This document shows, piece after piece, positions 9,416 to 19,482 of a DNA stretch of 64,000 nucleotides (position 1 is its first letter; each line of letters opens with the position of its first letter). The position numbers were made by a program, and so were the translations under genes. Where the stretch lies: the NCBI GenBank assembly GCA_947453335.1, contig CANGFP010000001.1, positions 62,001 to 126,000 of the forward strand, read 5' to 3'. The DNA comes from Opitutia bacterium (lineage in GTDB: Bacteria; Verrucomicrobiota; Verrucomicrobiia; Opitutales; UBA953). The notes beneath the pieces are model-generated. The model was not told the origin of the DNA, made no database searches, and saw only the letters and a list, made by a program, of their open reading frames with translations.

Positions 9416-9475
9416 GGGGTGGGATGGGGAAGCCCTTTCCCCTCGCCACCCCAAGGGGCCTTCCTTCTATAGAAG
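9416..9475 (+). promoter_or_regulatory. Structured leader upstream of coaC
   Basis: Two stems precede coaC. The first is GGGGTGG (9416-9422) and GGGGAA (9426-9431) pairing with TTCCCC (9437-9442) and CCACCCC (9446-9452), with a 3x3 internal loop. The second is the perfect palindrome CTTCTATAGAAG (9464-9475), which abuts the purine-rich AGAGG before the ATG at 9481. Whether these are transcribed or are DNA sites in the divergent gnd/coaC gap is unknown. Confidence 0.35.
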
Positions 9476-9480
9476 AGGTC

Positions 9481-10029
9481 ATGTCCCAGCTCGTCGGCAA
9501 ACGCATCACCCTCGGGGTCACCGGCTCCATCGCCGCCTACAAGGCCGCCGACCTGGTCTCCCAGCTGGTCAAGTACGGGGCCGAGGTCCAGGTGGTCATG
9601 ACCAAGAGCGCGACCCAGTTCATCACCCCGATGACCCTCCAGATCATGTCCCGCCGCCCGGTGGCGGTCGACATGTGGGAAGAGGGCCGGAATTCCCAGC
9701 CGAGCCACATCGAGATCGCCGATTCGTCGGACCTCCTCCTTGTCGCTCCGTTGACCGCCAACACGATGGCGGAGTTCGCCCACGGCCTCGCCCCCGATCT
9801 GCTGACGTCCGTCTACCTGGCGACGCGCGGTCCGGTCCTGCTCTGCCCGGCGATGAACGGCAAGATGTACGAACACCCGGCGACCCAGGCCAACCTCACG
9901 ACCTTGCGCGGCCGCGGCCACGCCGTCGTCGAGCCGGCCGAGGGCATGCTCGCCTGCGGCTACGAAGGCGTCGGCAAGCTCGCCCCGGTCGAGGAGATCG
10001 TCGCGCGTGTCCTGCTGATCCTGGGCTGA
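9481..10029 (+). CDS. coaC: Phosphopantothenoylcysteine decarboxylase, stand-alone
   Basis: 182 residues of the HFCD flavoprotein family. It shows [14 protein letters not shown] (FMN-binding, residues 11-24), HIEIAD with the catalytic His (about residue 79), the substrate-recognition motif [17 protein letters not shown] (about 123) and [10 protein letters not shown] (about 159) with the Cys used to reduce the enethiol intermediate. It decarboxylates 4'-phosphopantothenoylcysteine to 4'-phosphopantetheine in CoA synthesis. The C-terminal synthetase half (CoaB) of the usual bifunctional protein is absent; queG follows 3 bp after the stop. Confidence 0.88.
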   Translation: MSQLVGKRITLGVTGSIAAYKAADLVSQLVKYGAEVQVVMTKSATQFITPMTLQIMSRRPVAVDMWEEGRNSQPSHIEIADSSDLLLVAPLTANTMAEFAHGLAPDLLTSVYLATRGPVLLCPAMNGKMYEHPATQANLTTLRGRGHAVVEPAEGMLACGYEGVGKLAPVEEIVARVLLILG

Positions 10030-10032
10030 GCC

Positions 10033-11040
10033 ATGGACCCGGTCGCGCTGCGGGAACGCCTGCGGGCCGAAGCGTTGGCGATGGGGTTCGACGCGTTCGG
10101 CGTCGCGCCTGTGGCGGCCGATGTCCGCGCGGATTATTTTCGCAAGTGGATCGCCGACGGCATGCACGGCGACATGGGTTGGCTGGCGAAGAACCCCGAC
10201 CGCCGGACCGACGCCACGCGCGTCCTGCCCGAGGCCCGGAGCATCGTCGTGGTCGGGTTGAACTACTACCAACCGCATCCGCCCGCGGCTTACCGCATCG
10301 CCAAGTACGCGCTGGGCGCGGACTACCACGACGTGATGCTGCCCCGCCTGAAGAAGCTCTGCGGCGTCATGCGCGCGCTCGGCGGCGACCAGAAGCCCTA
10401 CGTCGACACGGGCCCCGTGTTGGAGAAGCCGCTCGCCGCCGAGGCCGGCCTCGGCTGGCAGGGCAAGAGCACGATCCTGCTGCAGCGCGGGTTCGGCACG
10501 TGGCTGTTCCTCGGCGTCATCCTGACGACCCTGGAGCTCGAGCCTTCCCGCAAGGAGCCGCACCGGTGCGGTTCATGCACGCGCTGCCTCGACGCCTGTC
10601 CGACCGCCGCGATCGTGGCACCGTACCGGTTGGACGCGCGGCGTTGCCTCGCCTACCTTACGATCGAGCACGACGGTCCGATTCCCGAGGAGTACCGCCG
10701 GCCGTTGGGCGACCGCGTCTTCGGGTGCGACGAATGCCTCGACGTGTGCCCGTGGAACCGCTGGGCGCAGGCGACGCAGGAGGCCCGCTTCGCTCCGCGG
10801 GAGCTGCCGCCCCTGCGGGAGACGCTGGCCTGGACCGACGAGCGCTTCGTGGAGCATTTCCGCGGCACGCCCGTCAAGCGGCTCGGCCTGCGGCGTTGGC
10901 TCCGCAACGCCCTGACGGTGCTCGGCAACACCGGCACGGCCGCCGACCTCCCGGCGGTCCGTTCGCTGCTGGGGCATCCGGATGCGATGGTCGCCGAACA
11001 CGCCGCCTGGGCGGAGCGCGAACTCGCCGCCCGCGCCTGA
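10033..11040 (+). CDS. queG: Epoxyqueuosine reductase
   Basis: 335 residues. The N-terminal cobalamin-binding half includes GDMGWLAKNPDRRTDATRVL and SIVVVGLNYY; two 4Fe-4S motifs follow, CGSCTRCLDACP at about residue 178 and CDECLDVCPWNRWA at about 233; a HEAT-like C-terminus includes RRWLRNALTVLGNTG. It performs the last step of queuosine synthesis, reducing epoxyqueuosine in tRNA anticodons. It lies 3 bp after coaC and is probably co-transcribed with it. Confidence 0.93.
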   Translation: MDPVALRERLRAEALAMGFDAFGVAPVAADVRADYFRKWIADGMHGDMGWLAKNPDRRTDATRVLPEARSIVVVGLNYYQPHPPAAYRIAKYALGADYHDVMLPRLKKLCGVMRALGGDQKPYVDTGPVLEKPLAAEAGLGWQGKSTILLQRGFGTWLFLGVILTTLELEPSRKEPHRCGSCTRCLDACPTAAIVAPYRLDARRCLAYLTIEHDGPIPEEYRRPLGDRVFGCDECLDVCPWNRWAQATQEARFAPRELPPLRETLAWTDERFVEHFRGTPVKRLGLRRWLRNALTVLGNTGTAADLPAVRSLLGHPDAMVAEHAAWAERELAARA

Positions 11041-11050
11041 ACCTCCCTTG

Positions 11051-11080
11051 TTGCTTCAGGCGGTCGGGTTGTCCTAACTT
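11051..11080 (+). promoter_or_regulatory. Putative promoter, leaderless layout
   Basis: TTGCTT, 18 bp, TAACTT, then six bases to the GTG at 11087, which would make the transcript start at the start codon. Confidence 0.35.
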
Positions 11081-11086
11081 CCCGGC

Positions 11087-11617
11087 GTGACGCTCGCCCA
11101 AGCCTACTACGCTCTCGCCGCCTTCCTCTGCCTCGTCGGCGGGTTGGTCTTCAGCGGCTCCTCGCTGCTCGTCTCGTTCCGCCGCGACCGGTCCGCGACG
11201 CTGCTCCTGCTCCTCCTCGCGACGGGTTGGTTCGCCTGGCAGCTCTACACCTTGCCCGACCCCGACCTCGCCGGGATGCCCCGCAACCTCGTCCTTGTCG
11301 TCTTCGTCGGCTGCAGCCTGCTGACCTACGTCTACATGCCGGACTTCCTGTCGGTGCGCGCGTTCGCCGTCCTCATGCTGTTCCTGGCGCGCCTTACCCT
11401 CGACGCCGGTTACCGTCAGCTGCCGTCCAGCCTCCTCGACGCCTCGGTGTCCTACGGCGTGCTCGTCCTGTTCGGCTTCTGGTGGGCTGCCTCGCCGGTC
11501 GCCTTCAACCAGCAGTGCGACTGGGTCCTCGCCACGCCGCTCCGCCGCAAAGCCGTCGGCGGCGCCAGTTTCGCCCTCGCGGTCGCCTGCCTCGTCCAGT
11601 CCACCCGTCTCCCGTGA
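11087..11617 (+). CDS. Integral membrane protein, unknown function
   Basis: 176 residues starting at GTG. About five hydrophobic helices are visible (about residues 5-28, 37-50, 62-79, 87-101 and 120-140). No family was recognised. Its last bases overlap the GTG of guanylate kinase (GTGA), so gmk and polX probably depend on its transcript. The leaderless promoter pattern supports the GTG start. Confidence 0.6.
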   Translation: MTLAQAYYALAAFLCLVGGLVFSGSSLLVSFRRDRSATLLLLLLATGWFAWQLYTLPDPDLAGMPRNLVLVVFVGCSLLTYVYMPDFLSVRAFAVLMLFLARLTLDAGYRQLPSSLLDASVSYGVLVLFGFWWAASPVAFNQQCDWVLATPLRRKAVGGASFALAVACLVQSTRLP

Positions 11618-12207
11618 GCCGTCCGCTTCTCATCGTCGTCTCGGGTCCCGCCGGCAGCGGGAAGACCACGCTGTGCGGCCGCCTGACCGAGGCCTATCCG
11701 CAGGCGATCCGCCGCGTCATCACCTGCACGACCCGCGCTCCGCGCGGCGGCGAGGTCGACGGCGTCGACTACCATTTCCTCGCGCGCCCCGAGTTCGAAC
11801 GCCAGGTCGCGGCCGGCGTCTTCCTCGAGCATGCGACCGTCCACGGCAACCTCTACGGCCCGCGCGCGCAGGATGTCGCCGCCCACCTCGACGCGGGTTT
11901 CGACGCCTTGCTCAACGTCGACGTCCAAGGCGCCGCGACCATCCGCGCGCAGGCCGCTTCGGATCCCCGCCTCGCCGCGGCCCTGGTCACCATCTTCGTC
12001 CGCGTGCTCGACCCGGTCGAGCTGCGCCGCCGCCTGACCGGCCGCGGGACCGATCCGGCCGATGAGATCGACCGCCGCGTCCGCGCCGCCGAATGGGAGC
12101 TGAGCCACGCCGGCGACTACCAGCACGTGATCGAGAGCGGCACCCGCGAGGCCGACTTCGCCGCGCTCGACGGCGTGTACCGCCGCGAGAAGACGCGCCA
12201 CCCATGA
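11614..12207 (+). CDS. gmk: Guanylate kinase
   Basis: 197 residues from a GTG start that overlaps the upstream stop. P-loop [13 protein letters not shown] lies at residues 7-19. The GMP-binding part includes [20 protein letters not shown] (about 35-54) and [13 protein letters not shown] (about 70). A lid segment with [17 protein letters not shown] follows. It phosphorylates GMP to GDP using ATP, upstream of GTP and dGTP supply. polX overlaps its end by 4 bp. Confidence 0.93.
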   Translation: MSRPLLIVVSGPAGSGKTTLCGRLTEAYPQAIRRVITCTTRAPRGGEVDGVDYHFLARPEFERQVAAGVFLEHATVHGNLYGPRAQDVAAHLDAGFDALLNVDVQGAATIRAQAASDPRLAAALVTIFVRVLDPVELRRRLTGRGTDPADEIDRRVRAAEWELSHAGDYQHVIESGTREADFAALDGVYRREKTRHP

Positions 12208-13931
12208 TGGCGAAGTCCGACATCGCCGCGGTGCTCGACGAGATCGCGACGCTGCTGGAGCTGACCGGCGAGAACCCGTTCAAGATCCGCGCGTATTCCG
12301 CCGGCGCCCGCACGCTCGAGTCCCTCACCGACGACCTCGGCGAGCTCATCGCCACGGGCAAGCTCGCCGAGGTCCCTGGGATGGGCGAGGCGCTGGTCGA
12401 CAAGATCACGACGCTCCACCGCGACGGCGTCCTGCCGTTCCACCAGAAGCTCAAAGCCAGCATCCCTGCGGGCCTCCTCGAGGTCATCCAGATCCCCGGG
12501 CTTGGCCCGAAGAAGGTCCGCGCGCTGTGGACGCAGCTCCAGGTCGATGACCTCGCCAAGCTGCAGGCGGCCTGCGAGAGCGGCGCCGTCGCCGAGCTCA
12601 AGGGGTTCGGTGAGAAGACCCAGGTCAAGATCCTCGAAGGCATCAAGAACCGCGTCGCCTACGCCAAGCGCCACCGTTGGTACGAAGCCGCCGAGGTCGC
12701 CGAGCCGATCCTCGCCGGGCTCCGCGGTCTTCCGCAGGTGCAGCGCGCCGAATCCGCCGGCTCGCTGCGTCGGTCGCGCGAGACCGTCGGGGACCTGGAC
12801 TTCCTCGTCGCCTCCTCGGACCCCGCTCCGATCATGGCTTGGTTCACGGCCTATCCCGGCGTGAAGGAGGTCACCGCCCACGGCGAGACGAAGTCCAGCG
12901 TCCGCTTCGAAAGCGGCCTGCAGGCCGACCTCCGCGTCGTGCCGCTCGAGCAGTTCTATTTCGCGCTGCATCACTTCACCGGCTCGAAGGAGCACAACGT
13001 CGCCATGCGCCATCGCGCCCTCAGCCGCGGCCTCAGCATGAGCGAGTGGGGCTTCAAGGCCCTGGAAGGCGGCCCGGCCGTCGCGCCTGGCGCGCAGGAC
13101 GAGGCCGAGGTCTTCGCCGCGTTGGGGTTGCCGTGGATCCCGCCCGAGCTCCGGGAGGGCAACGGCGAGATCGAGGCCGCCGAGAAGGGCGCGTTGCCCA
13201 AGCTCGTGGAGTTCTCAGACCTGCGCGGCGTCTTCCACAACCACACCACGGAATCGGACGGCGACCACACGCTGGAGCAGATGGCGGCCGCCGCCGCGGC
13301 CCATGGCTGGGAATACCTCGGCATCTCCGACCACTCGAAGTCCAGCTTCCAGGCGCGCGGCCTCGACGAGGAACGTCTCGGGCGTCAGCTCGAAGCCATC
13401 GCGAAGCTCAACGCGTCGGGCCGCTTCCCGCTGCGCGTGCTCTCCGGCAGCGAGGTCGACATCCTCAAGGATGGTCGTCTCGACTTCGCCGACGACGTGC
13501 TCGCGCGCCTGGACTTCGTCGTGGCCTCGGTGCACAACCTCTTCACCCTGGACCGCGACGCGCAGACCGCGCGCATCATCAAGGCGATCGAGAACGAGCA
13601 CGTCGACATGGTGGGGCACCTCACCGGTCGGCTCCTCAACAAGCGCGAGCCTTACGACCTCGACGTCGCCAAGGTCATCGACGCGGCCGCGGCCAACGAC
13701 ACCATCATCGAGCTCAACGCCAACCCCTGGCGGCTGGACATGGACTGGCGCTGGTGGCGCCGCGCTGCGGAGAAGGGCGTGCTGTGCTCGATCAACCCGG
13801 ACGCCCATGACGTCGACCAGCTGGCCTTCGCGGCCCACGGGGTGCGCATCGCCCGCAAGGGCTGGCTGACCAAGGAGCAGGTGCTCAACACGCGCCCCTT
13901 GGCCGAGGTCCTGAAGTGGCTCGGACGCTGA
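12204..13931 (+). CDS. polX: PolX-type DNA polymerase beta with PHP domain
   Basis: 575 residues. Order: N-terminal 8-kDa-like helix-hairpin-helix region ([14 protein letters not shown], residues about 57-70; [13 protein letters not shown], about 97-109), nucleotidyltransferase domain ([20 protein letters not shown], about 186-205, with the DxD metal ligands), then a C-terminal PHP phosphoesterase domain from about residue 338 ([42 protein letters not shown]). Members do gap filling in base-excision repair; the PHP part gives 3'-exonuclease or AP-endonuclease activity. The length is typical of bacterial PolX. Confidence 0.93.
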   Translation: MMAKSDIAAVLDEIATLLELTGENPFKIRAYSAGARTLESLTDDLGELIATGKLAEVPGMGEALVDKITTLHRDGVLPFHQKLKASIPAGLLEVIQIPGLGPKKVRALWTQLQVDDLAKLQAACESGAVAELKGFGEKTQVKILEGIKNRVAYAKRHRWYEAAEVAEPILAGLRGLPQVQRAESAGSLRRSRETVGDLDFLVASSDPAPIMAWFTAYPGVKEVTAHGETKSSVRFESGLQADLRVVPLEQFYFALHHFTGSKEHNVAMRHRALSRGLSMSEWGFKALEGGPAVAPGAQDEAEVFAALGLPWIPPELREGNGEIEAAEKGALPKLVEFSDLRGVFHNHTTESDGDHTLEQMAAAAAAHGWEYLGISDHSKSSFQARGLDEERLGRQLEAIAKLNASGRFPLRVLSGSEVDILKDGRLDFADDVLARLDFVVASVHNLFTLDRDAQTARIIKAIENEHVDMVGHLTGRLLNKREPYDLDVAKVIDAAAANDTIIELNANPWRLDMDWRWWRRAAEKGVLCSINPDAHDVDQLAFAAHGVRIARKGWLTKEQVLNTRPLAEVLKWLGR

Positions 13932-13964
13932 CGGCGGGTTCCGGCTCGCCCTGACGGGGTCGGC

Positions 13965-13980
13965 CCTCCTATGAAGGAGG
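13965..13980 (+). promoter_or_regulatory. Hairpin that masks the kdsA ribosome-binding site
   Basis: CCTCCT-ATGA-AGGAGG. The right arm is a perfect Shine-Dalgarno sequence one base before the kdsA ATG at 13982, and the left arm is its exact complement with a four-base loop. If transcribed, it could close the site and control translation. Strong SD sequences are otherwise uncommon in this window. Confidence 0.45.
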
Positions 13981-13981
13981 C

Positions 13982-14776
13982 ATGCTGCACGACAAACGCC
14001 GCCTGCTCCTCATCGCCGGTCCTTGCTCCCTCGAGTCCGAGGCCAACTGCCGCACCGTCGCCACCGAGCTCAAGGCCCTCGCGGCGAAGCACCCGGAGCT
14101 GAACATCGTCTTCAAGGGTTCCTACGACAAGGCCAACCGCACTTCGCTCTCCGGCGATCGCGGTCCCGGCATGCAGGCCGGTCTCGAACTTCTTGCGATG
14201 GTCAAGAAGGACTACGGCTTCAAGGTCCTGACCGACATCCATGGTCCCGAGCAGTGCGAGGCCGTCGGCAAGGTCGTCGACGTGCTGCAGGTGCCGGCGT
14301 TCATGTGCCGCCAGACGGACCTCCTCGTCGCCGCCGCCAAGACCGGCAAGGTCGTCAACGTGAAGAAGGGGCAGTTCCTCTCGCCGTTCGAGATGCGCTT
14401 CGTCGTCGACAAGCTCGAGGGCGCCCAGGCCGCCGAGATCTGGCAGACCGACCGTGGCACGACCTTCGGCTACCAGAACCTGGTCGTCGACATGCGCTCC
14501 TTCCCGATCATGGCCGGCTTCGGCCACCCGACCATCATGGATGCGACGCACGCGGTCCAGCTGCCCGGCGCGGCCGGCGGTTCCTCCGGCGGTCAGCGCG
14601 AGTTCGTCCCGGTCCTCGCCAAGGCGGCCCTCGCCGCGGGCGCCGATGGTCTCTTCATGGAGACGCATCCGGATCCGAAGAAGGCGATCTCCGACGGCCC
14701 TTCGCAGGTGCCGCTCGCCGAATTCCCGGCGCTCGTGGAGACCTGCCTGCGCGTCTGGAAGGCCGTCCGCGCCTAG
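13982..14776 (+). CDS. kdsA: 3-deoxy-8-phosphooctulonate synthase
   Basis: 264 residues. Family strings: [13 protein letters not shown] (residues 8-20), [12 protein letters not shown] (43-54), [28 protein letters not shown] (metal/PEP region), [10 protein letters not shown] and [12 protein letters not shown]. It condenses phosphoenolpyruvate with arabinose 5-phosphate to make KDO-8-phosphate for lipopolysaccharide, showing an outer membrane with LPS. The strong SD AGGAGG fixes the start. The stop overlaps the opposite-strand menE stop by 4 bp. Confidence 0.95.
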   Translation: MLHDKRRLLLIAGPCSLESEANCRTVATELKALAAKHPELNIVFKGSYDKANRTSLSGDRGPGMQAGLELLAMVKKDYGFKVLTDIHGPEQCEAVGKVVDVLQVPAFMCRQTDLLVAAAKTGKVVNVKKGQFLSPFEMRFVVDKLEGAQAAEIWQTDRGTTFGYQNLVVDMRSFPIMAGFGHPTIMDATHAVQLPGAAGGSSGGQREFVPVLAKAALAAGADGLFMETHPDPKKAISDGPSQVPLAEFPALVETCLRVWKAVRA

Positions 14777-15972
14777 GCGCCGAAGAGTTCTCGCGCCGCT
14801 GCGCGGTCCAGCTTGCCGCGCGCATCCGTCGGGAGTTCCGCGACGAACGCGTACTGCTTCGGGCGCGCCGCCGGTTCGAGGCGTTCCGCCAGACGTCGGA
14901 GTTCCGGCTCCAACTGCGCGTCGCCGACGACCAACGCGACGACGCGCTCGCCCCATTCCGGATCCGGCAGGCCGATGGCCTGGGTTGGCGCGACCGCGGC
15001 GAAGGCGGCTTCGACGCGCGACGGGTCGACCTTCTCGCCGCCCGTCACGATGACGCGGTCCGCGCGGCCGAGGATGCGCACCGTGCCGTCCGCGCCGAGC
15101 TCCGCGCGGTCCTGCGTGAGGTGGCCTTCCCGCGCGAACTTCCCGGTGGGCCAGAGGCCCTCCGCCAGCGCGGGCGTCGCGACGACGAGGACGTCGTCCT
15201 TCAGCGAGAAGCGCACGCCCGGCAACGGGATGCCGCGCGGCGGACGGTTCTTCCAGATGGTTTCCGGCGGGCAGAGCGCGCAGGCCGCGGCGGTCTCGGT
15301 CAGGCCGTAGGTGAGGTACACCGGCAGGCGTCGGTCGCGGATCTCGCGGAGGCATGCCGGCGGCACCGCGGATCCACCGAGCAGCACGACGTTGAAGCGG
15401 CGCAGCCAGGCTTCGCCGTCGGGGCGGGCGAGCAGCCGCAGCAGCTGCGCGGGCACCAGCGACGCGATGCGCGCGCCGTCCGTCGGCAGGTTGGTCGCCG
15501 GGAGCGGGGCGTCCGGACGGAAGCGACCGTCGAGCACGACGTGCTTGCCGCCCGTGACGGCCGCGCGCACGAACGGGAGCAACCCGCTGACGTGCCAGGG
15601 CGGTGTGAGCGTGGCGCCATGGAGGACCGGGCCCAGTCCGCGCGCGCCGAGGAAATCGCGCAGAGCGCGGACGGAGGCGGCCAGCGAAGCGGGATCGTGG
15701 ACGACGAACTTCACGTGGCCGCCGGTCCCGCCGGTCGGGATCATCGTGCGGCCGCGCCAGGCGGCGGGCCAATCCGCGGGAGCGTCGCCCTGCGGCGTCA
15801 GTTCGGCGCCGACGACGCGCGTGCCGGTCGGGATGAGCCGGGCGGCCTCCGCCATCTCCTCCGGGCCCCATTGCGGATTCCCCAGGAAGACCGGGAGCTC
15901 CGCGCCCCAGGCGGCGGCGACTTCCGCGAGGTATTCCGCGTGGTCGCGGTGGAAGACGGCGACGGCGTTCAT
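14773..15972 (-). CDS. menE: Acyl-CoA synthetase, probable o-succinylbenzoate-CoA ligase
   Basis: 399 residues of the ANL adenylate-forming superfamily, somewhat short. The P-loop-like [18 protein letters not shown] lies at about residue 75, [11 protein letters not shown] (A5 motif) near 215, [20 protein letters not shown] (A8) near 305 and the catalytic lysine segment [14 protein letters not shown] at the end. It would activate o-succinylbenzoate with CoA in menaquinone synthesis. The MenE assignment rests on the 4-bp overlap with menC. The start at 15972 was chosen from that overlap; the longer open frame runs into menC. Confidence 0.85.
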   Translation of the reverse strand: MNAVAVFHRDHAEYLAEVAAAWGAELPVFLGNPQWGPEEMAEAARLIPTGTRVVGAELTPQGDAPADWPAAWRGRTMIPTGGTGGHVKFVVHDPASLAASVRALRDFLGARGLGPVLHGATLTPPWHVSGLLPFVRAAVTGGKHVVLDGRFRPDAPLPATNLPTDGARIASLVPAQLLRLLARPDGEAWLRRFNVVLLGGSAVPPACLREIRDRRLPVYLTYGLTETAAACALCPPETIWKNRPPRGIPLPGVRFSLKDDVLVVATPALAEGLWPTGKFAREGHLTQDRAELGADGTVRILGRADRVIVTGGEKVDPSRVEAAFAAVAPTQAIGLPDPEWGERVVALVVGDAQLEPELRRLAERLEPAARPKQYAFVAELPTDARGKLDRAAARELFGA

Positions 15973-16910
15973 GCGAGTTCGGCCCAGAATTGCTCCCACG
16001 ACACGTCGAGCGCGCCGCGCGCTTCGGGGCCGGCGGCGTGGCGTTCGCGCCCGTCCATCTCGAAGCGGCCCAGCGTGTCGAAGCCCACGGCCGCGTTCGC
16101 GCCGTCCTGGGCCGCGAGCCACAGCGCGCCTTGCCGGCCGATGGCCGTCTCGAAGCAGGAGGAATACGTCACGAGGCGGGCGGGGTGCGCGCGCCGCCAG
16201 GCCAGGAACGCGTCCCAGTCCCCGACCAGCGAGGGTTTCACGACGACCGGGCCGGCCCAGTCGAGTCCGGCGGGCGTGAGGAACGATTCGTCGAGCGCGA
16301 CCTTCGCGGCGCCCAACGACGCGTAGCCCGCATGGCCGACGGGCAGGGGTTGCTCGAGGAACTCGATGCGAGGTTCCGCGCGGACGAATTCCGTCCACGC
16401 GCGCGCGGCGGCCAGGTCGAGCGCGCCGTTGGCGTCCAGCCGCAGCGTACCCGCGAAGGTCGCCAGCAGCGCGCGCACCTCGGCGATGGTCGTCGTCGGG
16501 AGCAGCTTGACCTTGAGCGTGCGGAACCCTGCGGCCTGTTTCCGCGCGAGGTCCGCGGGGTCCTCGCCGAGCAGGCCAGCGCAGGGCAGGGCGCCGCTCC
16601 AGGCGACGATGCCGTCCCAATGTCGGCAGGAACTCAGCGCGGCGGCGAGGCAGGGCAGCGCCGGCGAGGCGGCGACGACGGACGTGAGATGGGCCAGCTG
16701 GCCGTTCGCGGAGCGCAGGACCTCCAGGGCGGTCTCGATGCTTTCGGTCGGGAAGCCCGGCCAAGGGGCGATTTCGCCGTAGCCGTGCCCATCCGCCGTC
16801 CGGGTCCGGAGGAGGATCCTTTCGACCGCCTCGACCTCGCCCGCGCCCGTCCGCAGGGGGCGACGGAAGCGTCGTCGCACCCGTCGGAAGTCGAATTGGC
16901 CTTCGTTCAT
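15969..16910 (-). CDS. menC: o-Succinylbenzoate synthase
   Basis: 313 residues of the enolase superfamily. N-terminal capping domain ([20 protein letters not shown]), then barrel motifs: [10 protein letters not shown] with the KxK catalytic lysine pair (about residue 130), [10 protein letters not shown] (first metal Asp), FLEQPLP (second metal Glu), VALDESF (third metal ligand) and [11 protein letters not shown] (opposite-face Lys). It dehydrates SHCHC to o-succinylbenzoate in menaquinone synthesis. MNEG at 16910 was preferred to an ATG 16 codons upstream because that extension has no family resemblance. Confidence 0.87.
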   Translation of the reverse strand: MNEGQFDFRRVRRRFRRPLRTGAGEVEAVERILLRTRTADGHGYGEIAPWPGFPTESIETALEVLRSANGQLAHLTSVVAASPALPCLAAALSSCRHWDGIVAWSGALPCAGLLGEDPADLARKQAAGFRTLKVKLLPTTTIAEVRALLATFAGTLRLDANGALDLAAARAWTEFVRAEPRIEFLEQPLPVGHAGYASLGAAKVALDESFLTPAGLDWAGPVVVKPSLVGDWDAFLAWRRAHPARLVTYSSCFETAIGRQGALWLAAQDGANAAVGFDTLGRFEMDGRERHAAGPEARGALDVSWEQFWAELA

Positions 16911-16951
16911 GGGTGGAGCATCCCATTTTCGGCTCCTGCCGCAAAAACAAT

Positions 16952-16980
16952 TTGCCACCTCTTAGGGGGGTGCCTAACAC
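16952..16980 (+). promoter_or_regulatory. Putative guaB promoter
   Basis: TTGCCA, 17 bp, TAACAC, giving a leader of about 16 bases before the ATG at 17003. The spacer contains CACC..GGTG complementary stretches that could form a small operator. Confidence 0.4.
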
Positions 16981-17002
16981 CCTTTGGGGAAACCGACCAG
17001 CC

Positions 17003-18577
17003 ATGGCTTCCTCCCAAACCAAGGGCCGCGTTTCCCTCGACGAACGCTTCTACCTTCCTGCCGACAAGTTCTTCGCGGCCAACGCCGGGCTGGGCCTGAC
17101 GTACGACGACGTCTCCCTGGCCACGCGCTATTCGGAGGTGCTGCCGCGCATGACCCGCCTGGATTCGTCGTTGTCCGACCACCTCGCGCTTTCCCTGCCG
17201 ATCGTCTCGTCGGACATGGACACCGTCACCGAGCACCGCATGGCGATCGCCATGGCGCTCAACGGCGGCATCGGCCTCCTCCACTACAACATGAAGCAGG
17301 AGGACCAGGTCGCCGAGGTCCGCCGCGTGAAGAACCATATCCACGGCATGATCGCCGAGCCGGCCGTCGTCGCGCCCGAGCACACCATCGCCGAGGTCCT
17401 GCACCGCATCGAGGCCGACGGTCTCGCCTTCAGCACCTTCCCCGTCGTCGGTCGCGACAACACCTTGCTCGGCCTCCTGCCGGGCAGCGCCGTCAAGGAA
17501 CGCCACGGCCAGCGCAAGGTCGCCGAGGTGATGATCCCGCGGGACAAGGTCTTCTCGGTCTTCGAGAAGGACCTCGGCAAGGATCCGATCGCCAAGGCGG
17601 ACCGGCTCTTCTCCGACCATGTCGGCCAGAACAAGCTCCTCGTCGTCGACGCCAAGAACCGCCTCCGCGGCCTCTTCACCCTCAGCGACATCGAGCGCAT
17701 CTCCGAGGAGTCGCGCGCCCACGTGCGTCCGACCCGCGACGCCGACTTCCGCCTCCGCGTGGGCGTCGCCGTCTCCGTGCCCCGCACCCCGGAGGGCGAG
17801 ATCGACCGCGACCGCTTCCTGGCCCACGCCGCCGCGTTGGTCGACGAAGGCGCGGATGCGCTCGCCGTCTCCACGGCTCACGGCCATACCAAGGGCGTCG
17901 GCGACGCCATCCGCCTCCTGCGCAAGCAGCACAAGGGCCTTACGCTCATCGCCGGCAACGTCACCAGCGGAGACGGCGTCGCCTTCCTCGCCGACGCGGG
18001 CGTGGACGCGGTCAAGATCGGCCAAGGCCCCGGCTCCATCTGCACGACCCGCATCGTCGCGGGCGTCGGCATCCCGCAGCTCACCGCGCTCTACGTCGCT
18101 TCGCAGGCCGCGAAGCGCAAGGGCGTGCGCCTCATCGCCGACGGCGGCATCACCAAGAGCGGCGACATCGTCAAGGCGCTCACCATCGCCGATGTCGTCA
18201 TCCTCGGCGGTCTCCTCGCCGGCAGCCGCGAGGCCCCGGGCAAGCTGATGGAGATCAACGGCAAGACCTATAAGGAGTACCGCGGCATGGGTTCGCACGA
18301 AGCCATGCGCAAGGGCTCCGCTTCCCGCTACGGCCATTCCGCGGCCGGCAAGTTCAACAAGGTCGCCGCCGAAGGCATCGAGGCGCTCAAGGAGGTCTCG
18401 GGTACGGTCGACCAGGTCCTTGGCACCCTCGCCGGCGGCGTCCAGAGCGGCCTCGGCTATCTCGGCGCCCGCAACCTCGCCGAGCACCGCGCCAACGCCC
18501 GCTACATCCGCGTGACCCCGGCCGGCCAGCGCGAAGCAGCCCCGCATGACGTGATTGAAATCAAGGCCGGTTCCTGA
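17003..18577 (+). CDS. guaB: Inosine-5'-monophosphate dehydrogenase
   Basis: 524 residues. The barrel begins with [32 protein letters not shown] and [16 protein letters not shown]. Two CBS domains occupy about residues 110-235 ([15 protein letters not shown] ... [10 protein letters not shown]). The catalytic loop [19 protein letters not shown] holds the active Cys at about residue 344; [13 protein letters not shown] and [10 protein letters not shown] bind phosphate and close the flap. It oxidises IMP to XMP, committing to guanine nucleotides. The start at 17003 follows a promoter-like sequence; 30 further upstream codons are open but unlike the family. Confidence 0.95.
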   Translation: MASSQTKGRVSLDERFYLPADKFFAANAGLGLTYDDVSLATRYSEVLPRMTRLDSSLSDHLALSLPIVSSDMDTVTEHRMAIAMALNGGIGLLHYNMKQEDQVAEVRRVKNHIHGMIAEPAVVAPEHTIAEVLHRIEADGLAFSTFPVVGRDNTLLGLLPGSAVKERHGQRKVAEVMIPRDKVFSVFEKDLGKDPIAKADRLFSDHVGQNKLLVVDAKNRLRGLFTLSDIERISEESRAHVRPTRDADFRLRVGVAVSVPRTPEGEIDRDRFLAHAAALVDEGADALAVSTAHGHTKGVGDAIRLLRKQHKGLTLIAGNVTSGDGVAFLADAGVDAVKIGQGPGSICTTRIVAGVGIPQLTALYVASQAAKRKGVRLIADGGITKSGDIVKALTIADVVILGGLLAGSREAPGKLMEINGKTYKEYRGMGSHEAMRKGSASRYGHSAAGKFNKVAAEGIEALKEVSGTVDQVLGTLAGGVQSGLGYLGARNLAEHRANARYIRVTPAGQREAAPHDVIEIKAGS

Positions 18578-18591
18578 CAGCCTTTCCTCCC

Positions 18592-19482
18592 ATGCTCGCC
18601 TTTCTCCGTTACCTGATGGTCTTCCTGCTCGGCGGCATCGCCGGCGCGGTGGGCATCCTGTTCTTCCTGCCGACGTTCTCCGCGACCTTCACCAACGTCC
18701 CGGCCGGCTCCGCCAAGGTCGCCGTCGCCGAGACGCCCAAGGTCGCCGAACCGGCGGCCGAGCCCGCCAAGCCCGCGGAACCCGTCAAACCCGCCGAACC
18801 GGTGGCGAAGACCGAAGAGCCCGCGAAGCCGGCCGAGCCGGTGGCCAAGGCCGAAGAACCGGCGAAACCCGCCGAACCTGCCAAGCCCGCGGCCGAGGAA
18901 CCGGCGAAGCCCGTCGAACCCGTCGCCAAGGTCGAGGTCAAGCCGAAGGGCGACCAGAAGCTCGACTACACCGCCCTCAACGCGCGCCCGGTTTTCTGGC
19001 CCGCCTCGGTCCTCGTGACCACCGCCACCAGCACCCCGTTGCTCGAGAAGGGCAAGAAGGTCGCCGACATCCCGCTCGAGGTCGGCGCCGTGCTGCAGAT
19101 CTCCAAGGTGCTCGGCGACGGCACGCTTGAGGTCCGCGCCCAAGGCCTGAAGTTCGAGATCGATGGCAAGCTGACCGACTTCGAGGCCGGCGTGCGCAAG
19201 AAGATCGCCGACCTCGCCGACAAGGGCAGCGCCCTCCCGCCGCCCTACAAGACGGACCGTCCTTACGTCGCGCCGATCGCCCCTCTGCCCACCGCGCCCG
19301 CGCCCGTCGAGAAGCCTGCCCCCGTCGCGCCGGTCGCCGCGGAAAAGCCGGCCCCTGCCGCGACCGCGACCAAGCCGAAGGCGAAGGACAACATGGACGA
19401 TAAGATGAATTCGCTCTTCGGCCGCAAGGCGACCCCGGAGGAAGCCGCCGACGCCAAGAAGAAATCCCCGCCGTCCAAGTGA
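18592..19482 (+). CDS. Membrane-anchored Pro/Ala/Lys/Glu-rich protein, unknown function
   Basis: 296 residues. One N-terminal membrane helix (about residues 7-28) is followed by a long low-complexity spacer (about 45-120) built from EPAKPAEPV-like units, a compact domain (about 125-215; IPLEVGAVLQISKVLGDG, LTDFEAGVRKKIADLADK) and another Ala/Pro tail with a conserved-looking end, MDDKMNSLFGRKATPEEA. It looks like a periplasmic or envelope-spanning anchor whose rigid spacer crosses the cell wall. No function was recognised. The exonuclease III gene starts inside its last codons. Confidence 0.65.
   Translation: MLAFLRYLMVFLLGGIAGAVGILFFLPTFSATFTNVPAGSAKVAVAETPKVAEPAAEPAKPAEPVKPAEPVAKTEEPAKPAEPVAKAEEPAKPAEPAKPAAEEPAKPVEPVAKVEVKPKGDQKLDYTALNARPVFWPASVLVTTATSTPLLEKGKKVADIPLEVGAVLQISKVLGDGTLEVRAQGLKFEIDGKLTDFEAGVRKKIADLADKGSALPPPYKTDRPYVAPIAPLPTAPAPVEKPAPVAPVAAEKPAPAATATKPKAKDNMDDKMNSLFGRKATPEEAADAKKKSPPSK
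18745..18930 (+). repeat. In-frame EPAKPAEP repeat tract
   Basis: Roughly ten imperfect coding units of Glu-Pro-(Ala/Val)-Lys-Pro-Ala type lie within the envelope protein. Variation is mostly at third codon positions, which argues for selection on the protein spacer. Confidence 0.7.

Noticed and set aside
7797-11090. A 1097-codon plus-strand open frame across gnd, coaC and queG
   Set aside because: It runs antisense to gnd and out of frame with coaC and queG, which have complete family motifs; it has no recognisable domains.
14773-17022. A single 749-codon minus-strand protein over menE and menC
   Set aside because: Only the part up to 15972 matches the ANL family; the rest is a shadow of menC, which is in another frame with all enolase-superfamily residues.
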